Assembly: GCA_035640155.1 (NCBI GenBank)
Contig: DASQWR010000138.1
Location: forward strand, 1 to 9,664
Length of the DNA: 9,664 nt
Source: JALYQB01 sp035640155
GTDB lineage: Bacteria; Actinomycetota; Actinomycetes; Mycobacteriales; Pseudonocardiaceae
Reading direction: 5' to 3'
Shown in pieces: positions 1 to 4,907 of the stretch. Made by a program: the position numbers and the translations under genes. The first letter of the stretch is position 1. Each line of letters opens with the position of its first letter. The notes under the pieces were generated by a model. That model saw nothing but the letters and a program-made list of their open reading frames with translations, had not been told where the DNA came from and did not search any database.

Positions 1-399
1 ATACTGCTTCGACACCGACATTCTCAGCGCGACGATCAGGCCCGCCCCGCCGCTGCACCTCATCCGCCGTCTGGCCACTGTGCCGCCGCACGAGCAGTTC
101 ACCACCTCGATCACGGTCGGCGAGTTGATCTACGGTAGCCGGCGCGTCAAACGCGAGGGCCTGTCCGCGCGGGTCGAGCAGGTCATCCGCCGCGCCCAGA
201 CCGTGTTGACACGCTCGCCGCCCGTACCTTCGGTGCGCTGAAGGCAACGCTCGAACGCCGTGGTACTCCGCTGGCCGAACCCGACCTGCGCATCGCCTCG
301 ATCGCACTGGCGCGAGGACTGATCCTCGTAACCCGCAACGTGCGACACTTCCAGCGCGTCCCTGCACTCACCGTCGAGAACTGGATCGATGAGACATAA
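1..399 (+). pseudogene. VapC-like PIN-domain toxin, frameshifted and cut by the window edge
   Basis: PIN-domain proteins of the VapC type are Mg-dependent RNases paired with an antitoxin, which would lie just left of the window. The first frame (from base 2) reads YCFDTDILSA, with catalytic Asp at the fourth visible residue, and continues to TVGELIYGSR with the second acidic residue (Glu41). It hits a TGA at 239-241. The family-typical C-terminal half continues in another frame from about base 208 (DTLAARTFGALKATLERRGT, EPDLRIAS, LVTRNVRHF) and ends at TAA 397-399. The switch, near 200-210, is a net loss of one base modulo three. A 7-base loss would explain why the usual LPFD motif before DTLAAR is missing. 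The product cannot be made without recoding, so I call it a pseudogene. A sequencing error is the alternative. The family assignment is confident; the exact break point is not. Confidence 0.82.
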
Positions 400-560
400 G
401 CAGCTGCGGCGACCCGTCGAACTCGATCGCGGTGCAATACGATGATCGGATCGCAGGGTGCGCGGGCACGGTTCAGGTCGGCGACACCGACAATCGCGAC
501 CAGTTCACTCGAGGCGAGCACCGGCACCTCCTGCGGCTGAAGACGGCGTGAACAGTAGCG
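400..560. other. Short spacer without a recognisable gene
   Basis: Between the end of the PIN remnant and the helix-turn-helix frame I see no convincing gene. Both strands can be read as open frames here. The minus-strand frame contains EVPVLASSELVAIVGVAD, which loosely resembles the start of small DNA-binding proteins, but it lacks a clear start and runs on antisense to the PIN gene. Most likely this is decayed sequence. Confidence 0.4.
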
Positions 561-794
561 GTGCTGATCAGGGCGAACAAGTACGGTTCCGCCCAAACCC
601 AGCACCGCTTCGGGGGGTTCGGGGCGGTGCTGGGGATCGGGCGGGGCGGGGCGGGCATGACGCAGCAGCAGCTCGGGGACGCAGCCGGCCTGGACCGCCG
701 GAGCATCGACCGGCTTGAGAATGGGTGGCGCCGACCGTCCACGGTGACCATCTGGCGCATCGCGCGGGCTCTGCGGCCTGTGACGAGGCCGTGA
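561..794 (+). CDS. XRE-family helix-turn-helix protein, short and possibly a remnant
   Basis: This 77-codon frame from a GTG encodes one Cro/CI-type DNA-binding domain. Residues 33-55 read MTQQQLGDAAG then LDRRSIDRLENG (helices 2 and 3 of the motif), followed by WRRPSTVTIWRIARAL, the usual fourth and fifth helices. It would act as a small transcriptional regulator. The stretch before the domain is glycine-rich and unusual (FGAVLGIGRGGAGM), and no Shine-Dalgarno sequence precedes the GTG. Translation from the ATG at 657 would cut off the first helix. The frame stops right after the domain, and its TGA overlaps the neighbouring DUF429 fragment in another frame. It sits between two gene remnants, so it may itself be the surviving front end of a longer regulator. 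The domain is clear; whether it is expressed is not. Confidence 0.55.
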   Translation: MLIRANKYGSAQTQHRFGGFGAVLGIGRGGAGMTQQQLGDAAGLDRRSIDRLENGWRRPSTVTIWRIARALRPVTRP

Positions 795-1006
795 TCTCCG
801 CGTGTCGCAGCGGCGCCATCAAGGTCGGCATCGACTGTCCGCTGGGCTGGCCGGAACCGTTCACCTCCGCGATCAGCGCCCACCGCGACGGCGGCCGGTG
901 GCCGGGCGGGAAACCGCAGGAGATGGTTTACCGGGCCACCGACAAGCACGTGCACGAGCAGGTCGGACGCTGGCCGTTGACGGTGGCTGCCGACAAGATC
1001 GGGTGG
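779..1006 (+). pseudogene. Fragment of a DUF429-family protein (RNase H-like fold)
   Basis: The frame reads CDEAVISACRSGAIKVGIDC, PLGWPEPFTSAISAH, MVYRATDKHVHEQVGRWPL and VAADKIG. This is the middle of DUF429 proteins, predicted nuclease-like proteins of unproven function in which GID-(A/C)-P-x-GWP and YRATD are typical. The N-terminal part, with the first conserved Asp, is missing because its place is taken by the XRE frame. Homology stops after DKIG near 1006, well short of the normal C-terminus. The open frame then runs through unrelated residues to a stop at 1183. A GTG at 791 overlaps the XRE stop as GTGA, but there is no separate ribosome binding site. I read it as an internal fragment. 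From 1007 to 1193 I see no recognisable gene on either strand. Confidence 0.6.
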
Positions 1007-1193
1007 GTGGTACCTGCTCGACGAACTGCCAGAACGTCATCGAGTACCTCTCCCGCCAGATCGCCTCCCGCGGCACCAGCGGGCTGGGCGGCAAGACCGG
1101 GTGGCCGCGATCGGCGAGCCAGCCTGCGCAGCCGCCAGGACGCGCCACGCCGACCGGCCGCACATCGCAGCCCAGCACGGTAGAACTACTCAC

Positions 1194-2951
1194 ATGCCAG
1201 AGCTTTCCCGACGACACTTCCTGGCCACTACCACTGGTATCGCCGCCGGGGCGAGCCTGGGCATGAGGCCCACGGCCGCCGCGGCGACGGGCCGCAGAGT
1301 CGCGATCCTGGGTGGCGGTGTCGCGGGGCTGTCCGCCGCGCATGAGCTGGTCGAACGGGGTTTCGACGTCACCGTGTACGAGCGGCGGGCACTGGGCGGC
1401 AAGGCCCGCAGCATGCCGGTGCCCGGCAGCGGGCAAGACGGTCGGCACGATCTACCGGGCGAGCACGGGTTCCGGTTCTTTCCCGGCTTCTACAAGAACA
1501 TTCCCGACACCGTGCGGCGCATTCCGTTTCCCGGCAACGCCAACGGCGTCTACGACAATCTCGTCGCCGCGACGGTGCTGCTCACCGCGCGCTCCGGTGG
1601 CCGGGCGGACCTCCCCTTCCCGGTCCGCCTCATGCCGCCACCTCGGCTGACACCGGCCAGCGTGGTCGAAACCCTGCGCGGCACCGTGGACACCACGTGG
1701 GGGATCCCGCCGCACGAGTCGGCGTTCTTCGCCAACCGCATGTTGGTGTATCTCACCAGCTGCGATGAGCGCCGGCTCGGACAGTGGGAGCACACGACGT
1801 GGTGGGACTTCCTGCGCGCCGAGACCATGTCCGAGGACTATCGCCGCCTGCTGGTGGTCGGGCTCACCCGCAATCTCGTCGCCATCAAGGCCGAGGTCGC
1901 CAGCACGCACACGGTCGCGCACATGGTTGAGGCGTTCCTCTACACCGCAATGGGTCGCGGCAACGATGGCGCGCTGGACCGGCTGCTCGACGGCCCCACC
2001 AACGAGGCGTGGATCGACCCGTGGGTGGACCACCTCACCCGCCTCGGCGTGCAGTTCCGGGTGGGCTGGACAGCCGAGGACCTCGCCTACACCAACGGCC
2101 GGATCACCGCAGCGCTGGTGACTGACCCGGGCCGCATCCGCAGGCGGGTGGAGGCGGACTGGTTCGTCTGCGCGGTCCCCATCGAACGGGCGGTACGGCT
2201 GTGGAACCCGCAGATCCTGGCTGCCGATCCCCGGCTGGTCCGGGCCACCGGGCTGGAGACCGACTGGATGGTCGGCTTGCAGCTGTACCTGCGCCGCCAA
2301 ACCCCGATCGTGCACGGTCACGTCAACTACGTCGACTCCCCGTGGGCGCTGACCTCCATCAGCCAGGCCCAGTTCTGGCCCAGGCGGGACTTTCCGCGGG
2401 ACTTCGGTGACGGCACCGTGCGGGACTGCCTGTCGGTGGACATCTCCAGCTGGGACTCACCGGGCATCCTGTTCGGCAAGCCGGCTACCGAGTGCACCCG
2501 CGAGGAGGTCACCCGCGAAGTGTGGGCACAGCTCAAGGCCGCGCTGGAAGACACAGGAGACCGGATACTGCCCGATGAGCTGCTGCACTCCTCCTTCCTG
2601 GACCCCGGTGTCACCGGCATCGGCGAGGGCAGGGCGTACAACGACGATCCGCTGCTGATACACCCGGTAGGCACCTGGCAAAAGCGCCCTTCGGCTGTCA
2701 CCGCGATCCCGAACTTCTTCCTGGCCGCCGACTATGTCCGAAACGACCTCGACCTGGCCACCATGGAAGGGGCCAACGAGGCGGCCCGGTCCGCCGTGAA
2801 CGGCATCCTGGAGGCGGCCGGGTCGAGTCAACCCCGCTGCCGCATCGAGACCCTCTACCGACCGCCGGAGTTTGAGCCGTTCAAGGCACAGGACGCGATC
2901 AACTACCGCCTCGGCCAGCCGAACGTGTTCGACGTAATCCCCTCACGCTGA
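1194..2951 (+). CDS. Tat-exported FAD-dependent oxidoreductase (amine oxidase / hydroxysqualene dehydroxylase-like)
   Basis: This gene encodes 585 residues. The start is the ATG that gives MPELSRRHFLATTTGIAAGA, a twin-arginine signal (SRRHFL, residues 5-10) with a hydrophobic stretch and an Ala-rich end near residue 31, so the folded flavoprotein should be exported. The FAD-binding Rossmann motif follows at once: RVAILGGGVAGLSAAHELVE with Gly40-42 and Gly45, and Glu63 (VYER) to bind ribose. GEHGFRFFPGFYKNIPDTVR follows. The C-terminal FAD motif is FFLAADYVRNDLDLATMEGA from residue 508. This layout fits the phytoene desaturase / hydroxysqualene dehydroxylase branch of the amine-oxidase superfamily. 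The substrate is unknown; no carotenoid or hopanoid genes lie nearby. No Shine-Dalgarno is visible. A -10-like TAGAAC ends 7 nt before the ATG, so translation may be leaderless. The frame is intact, unlike its left neighbours. Confidence 0.85.
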   Translation: MPELSRRHFLATTTGIAAGASLGMRPTAAAATGRRVAILGGGVAGLSAAHELVERGFDVTVYERRALGGKARSMPVPGSGQDGRHDLPGEHGFRFFPGFYKNIPDTVRRIPFPGNANGVYDNLVAATVLLTARSGGRADLPFPVRLMPPPRLTPASVVETLRGTVDTTWGIPPHESAFFANRMLVYLTSCDERRLGQWEHTTWWDFLRAETMSEDYRRLLVVGLTRNLVAIKAEVASTHTVAHMVEAFLYTAMGRGNDGALDRLLDGPTNEAWIDPWVDHLTRLGVQFRVGWTAEDLAYTNGRITAALVTDPGRIRRRVEADWFVCAVPIERAVRLWNPQILAADPRLVRATGLETDWMVGLQLYLRRQTPIVHGHVNYVDSPWALTSISQAQFWPRRDFPRDFGDGTVRDCLSVDISSWDSPGILFGKPATECTREEVTREVWAQLKAALEDTGDRILPDELLHSSFLDPGVTGIGEGRAYNDDPLLIHPVGTWQKRPSAVTAIPNFFLAADYVRNDLDLATMEGANEAARSAVNGILEAAGSSQPRCRIETLYRPPEFEPFKAQDAINYRLGQPNVFDVIPSR

Positions 2952-3072
2952 ACAGGTGCACGAGCCTTCGATGAGTGCTGACGAGCTGGTGGCGGCGCTG
3001 GTGAACACCTACACCGCGCTGCGGTCGGCCTGGGAGACCGCTGTCGGGACACGAACTACGCGCCTGACAGAG

Positions 3073-3112
3073 TGTTGGTCCCGGATCCCCATGTGGGGAT
3101 CCGGGACCAACA
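3073..3112. terminator. Bidirectional terminator hairpin between convergent genes
   Basis: This is a perfect inverted repeat: TGTTGGTCCCGGATCCCCA (3073-3091) and its exact reverse complement (3094-3112), with only two bases between, so the RNA forms a stem of about 18 bp with a four-base loop. It lies 121 bases after the flavoenzyme stop and 14 bases after the stop of the minus-strand acidic protein gene, where a shared terminator would be expected. No T-tract follows on either strand, which is common for actinobacterial terminators. Confidence 0.75.
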
Positions 3113-3126
3113 TGGCAGCAGTAGGG

Positions 3127-3456
3127 TCAGCCCAGCAGGCTGTTGTCCCCTGTGGGGTTGTTCTCGTCCGAGTCCACATCGAAGATCTCCTCCAGGAACT
3201 CGAGGATCCCGTCCTCTTCGGAGTTGTCCTCATTTGAGCCCTCGTCGTCTCCTACCCCGAAGGTGTCCCTGAGGTCCTCCCCGATCTCGCTCCCCTCGAA
3301 GTCGCCCTCGTCCGAGCTGTTACCTTCGAGTGCCATGACCTGGTTCTGCACCCCCGAACTGTCCTCCACGACATCGGCCACAGCGATGCCCGAAGCACCC
3401 AGTGCCATCGGCACGGCCAGGGCGCCAGCGGCGATCATGCGGTTGAGCTTACGCAT
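3127..3456 (-). CDS. Small, highly acidic secreted protein, function unknown
   Basis: This gene encodes 109 residues. The start is the ATG at 3456, preceded by GGAGG with a 7-nt gap; a longer frame reaching 3513 has no such site. Residues 1-27 form a classical Sec signal peptide: basic MRKLNR, hydrophobic MIAAGALAVPMALGASGIAV, then cleavage around AVA-D. The mature part of about 82 residues has some 28 Asp/Glu and a single Arg, so it is extremely acidic and probably largely disordered. Two patches stand out: the hydrophobic ILEFLEEIF, and DVDSDENNPTGD near the C-terminus, which spaces Asp at positions 1, 3, 5 and 12 like an EF-hand calcium loop. There is no cysteine, sortase signal or lipobox. 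I do not recognise a family. It converges on the flavoenzyme gene across a shared hairpin, which does not by itself imply a common function. Confidence 0.75.
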   Translation of the reverse strand: MRKLNRMIAAGALAVPMALGASGIAVADVVEDSSGVQNQVMALEGNSSDEGDFEGSEIGEDLRDTFGVGDDEGSNEDNSEEDGILEFLEEIFDVDSDENNPTGDNSLLG

Positions 3457-3463
3457 TGACTGT

Positions 3464-3468
3464 CCTCC
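3464..3468 (-). promoter_or_regulatory. Ribosome binding site that fixes the start of the acidic secreted protein
   Basis: The minus strand reads ATGGAGGACAGTCAATG. GGAGG lies 7 nt before the ATG at 3456, while the upstream in-frame ATG at 3513 lacks a comparable site. This start also places the signal peptide at the N-terminus. Confidence 0.8.
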
Positions 3469-3533
3469 ATCTTTCGTCACTTCATCGAACATCTGCCGGT
3501 TAAAGCGGAACATGACTTCTCCGCACCAAGAGT

Positions 3534-3548
3534 GAACACCCAGTGTTC
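3534..3548. promoter_or_regulatory. Perfect palindrome, candidate operator upstream of the acidic protein gene
   Basis: GAACACCCAGTGTTC is a perfect 6-3-6 inverted repeat, centred about 85 bases upstream of the minus-strand start at 3456 and about 186 bases upstream of the truncated dehydrogenase. Its size and symmetry fit a dimeric regulator site. The half-site spacing (GAAC-N7-GTTC) is wrong for a LexA box. Assignment as an operator is inference. Confidence 0.35.
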
Positions 3549-3621
3549 GGGACTACCGGCCATCGCGGTTCATCTCGGGCGTTGTGATCCGCATCGCACT
3601 TCATTCAGTGATTCATCGGCT

Positions 3622-3637
3622 CGCCCCGCGGGGCGAA
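3622..3637. repeat. 16-bp perfect palindrome
   Basis: TCGCCCCGCGGGGCGA is self-complementary. It lies in the 270-bp gap between the acidic protein gene and the dehydrogenase remnant. A second short palindrome, CCCGCCGGCGGG, is at 3667-3678. In GC-rich DNA such sites arise easily, so function is uncertain; an old terminator or operator is possible. Confidence 0.35.
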
Positions 3638-3726
3638 GCGGTGCCGCTGATATGGGCCTCGGGGTTCCCGCCGGCGGGTGCGGGTACATCGGATCACATC
3701 TGACGACGAGTTGGAGGAAGCGCCCG

Positions 3727-3948
3727 ATGAAGGCCGTGGTGTGGAGTGGCCCCGGTCAGATCGACCTGGAGGACGTCGCGGGCGCTCGCCTCGAGCAGTC
3801 CACCGACGCGGTCGTCCGGCTGACCATGAGCGCAATCTGCGGCACCGACCTGCACATGGTCCGGGGGACCACGCCCGGGAAGCAGCCCGGCACGGTGCTG
3901 GGGCATGAGGGCGTGGGAGTCGTGGAGGCGGTCGGCTCGCAGTTCCGC
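3727..3948 (+). pseudogene. N-terminal fragment of a zinc-dependent alcohol dehydrogenase
   Basis: The start is well supported: ATG at 3727 with GGAGG at 3713-3717, 9 nt upstream. The protein begins MKAVVWSGPGQIDLEDVAGA and continues through SAICGTDLHMVRGT and GTVLGHEGVGVVEAVG. These are the first ~74 residues of the medium-chain zinc dehydrogenase family, including two catalytic-zinc ligands (Cys38, His60) and Glu61. After GSQFR (about 3948) the expected RPGDRV and the four structural-zinc cysteines do not appear in any frame. The open frame runs on through unrelated Arg-rich residues to TAG 4147-4149, overlapping the opposing hydrolase gene. The NAD-binding domain is absent, so no active enzyme is possible. 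A large deletion seems to have joined this 5' end to the flank of the hydrolase gene. Bases 3949-4070 hold nothing I recognise. Confidence 0.8.
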
Positions 3949-4070
3949 GGATCGCGCGATCAGGCACGGGTCGCAGCTCCTCTGCGATCAAGGCCCCGTC
4001 GTGCTGCTCCGAACAGACGTCGGGGTCGCCTACATTGGGCAGGCGGCCCCGTTGTGCTGGTCGGGTCAGG

Positions 4071-4736
4071 TCACCATCCGCGGGCGCGCCACTCGGCGAG
4101 GAAGGGGCGCTCCGCGCCGAGGGTGGAGTCGTCTCCGTGCCCGGGGTAGAACCACGTATCGTCCGGCAGCTCGGCGAACACCCTCGACTCCAGGTCGTCC
4201 ATCAGCGACGTGAAGTCCTTCGCGGACCAGGTCTTGCCGGGACCGCCGGGGAACAGGCTGTCGCCGCTGAACAGGTGCGGGGTGCCGTCGGCGTCGCGGT
4301 GCAGCAGGGCGATCGAGCCCGGGGTGTGGCCGCGGAGGTGGATCACCTCGAGTGGGCAGTCGCCCACGGTGACGGTGCCGCCGTGCTCGACCAGCACGTC
4401 CGGGGACAGCGGCAGCTCCGGGGCGTCCTGCAGGTGCGCCACGGTTCGTGCACCGGTGGCGCCGGCCACCGCGGCGAGCGCCTGCCAGTGGTCGCCGTGC
4501 CGGTGCGTGGTGAGGATGGTGCGCAGGCCCCCCTGGCCGACCAGGTCCAGCAGCCGCTCGGCCTCGTTCGCCGCGTCGATCAGCAGTGTCTCGCCGCTCG
4601 ACTGGCAGGTGAGCAGGTAGGCGTTGTTGTCCATCGGCCCGACCGACAGCTTCGTGACGGTGAGCGCGTCCAGGTGCCGCCGCGCCGCCGGGCCACCGGC
4701 CTCGACGTGACCGGTGTAGTCCTCGGTGATGTCCAC
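4071..4736 (-). CDS. MBL-fold metallo-hydrolase (glyoxalase II-like)
   Basis: This gene encodes 221 residues from a GTG at 4736 (protein starts MDITEDYTGHVEAGG, the usual start in actinobacterial relatives). All metal ligands of the metallo-beta-lactamase hydrolase fold are present: H78-R-H80-G-D82-H83 (TTHRHGDHW), H137 (RGHTPGS), D159 (FSGDSLF) and H200 (YPGHGDD). It should therefore bind two metal ions and hydrolyse a thioester or similar bond; glyoxalase II activity is a family-level guess. The M. tuberculosis counterpart Rv1637c likewise sits next to uvrA on the opposite strand. The gene is divergent from uvrA across 171 bp. The GTG has no Shine-Dalgarno, but TACGGT ends 7 nt upstream, which suggests a leaderless transcript. 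Longer in-frame starts would add residues that do not resemble the family. Confidence 0.88.
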   Translation of the reverse strand: MDITEDYTGHVEAGGPAARRHLDALTVTKLSVGPMDNNAYLLTCQSSGETLLIDAANEAERLLDLVGQGGLRTILTTHRHGDHWQALAAVAGATGARTVAHLQDAPELPLSPDVLVEHGGTVTVGDCPLEVIHLRGHTPGSIALLHRDADGTPHLFSGDSLFPGGPGKTWSAKDFTSLMDDLESRVFAELPDDTWFYPGHGDDSTLGAERPFLAEWRARGW

Positions 4737-4743
4737 GATGCCG

Positions 4744-4749
4744 ACCGTA
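4744..4749 (-). promoter_or_regulatory. Candidate -10 element for a leaderless hydrolase transcript
   Basis: The minus strand reads GATACGGTCGGCATCGTG. TACGGT matches the actinobacterial TANNNT and lies 7 bases before the GTG start, the distance expected if transcription starts at the start codon itself. No good -35 is visible 17-19 bases further up. The absence of a ribosome binding site supports the idea. Confidence 0.4.
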
Positions 4750-4801
4750 TCGGGGGTACACCGCACCGGGAAGCGGCCGCACTGCTGTCGGTGCCCCCGC
4801 A

Positions 4802-4807
4802 TAGCAT
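4802..4807 (+). promoter_or_regulatory. Candidate -10 element upstream of uvrA
   Basis: TAGCAT fits the TANNNT consensus and would give a uvrA leader of about 95 nt. No recognisable -35 lies 16-19 bases upstream, so this is only a candidate. Confidence 0.25.
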
Positions 4808-4816
4808 GATGGGCGG

Positions 4817-4839
4817 CCCGCACGAGCCCCCGCACGAGC
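4817..4839 (+). repeat. Tandem direct repeat in the uvrA upstream region
   Basis: CCCGCACGAGC occurs at 4817-4827 and again at 4829-4839, a period of 12 bases (about one helical turn). It lies between the candidate -10 and the uvrA start, in the region shared with the divergent hydrolase gene. Binding by a regulator on one face of the helix is possible but unproven. Confidence 0.5.
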
Positions 4840-4907
4840 TCACTGCACATCCACCATGACGCCGGCACGTGCGCGGGCACCGACCGAACCTGGTCCGAAG
4901 GGATCGT

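Noticed and set aside
183..605. Minus-strand 140-codon frame with LQPQEVPVLASSELVAIVGV
   Set aside because: Faintly like the start of a small DNA-binding protein, but it has no supported start and continues antisense to the PIN remnant. Not enough to call a gene.
2956..3237. 93-codon frame starting GTG right after the flavoenzyme stop (MSADELVAALVNTYTALRSA)
   Set aside because: No ribosome binding site. It runs through the terminator hairpin and antisense to the acidic protein gene. The first ~26 residues look protein-like but I recognise no family; at best it is a remnant.
3534..3548. Palindrome read as a LexA box
   Set aside because: It is GAAC-N7-GTTC, not GAAC-N4-GTTC.
4885..4900. Possible LexA/SOS box (CGAACCTGGTCCG) just before uvrA
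   Set aside because: The actinobacterial box needs GAAC-N4-GTTC. Here the second half is GTCC and the spacing is three, so both sequence and spacing fail.
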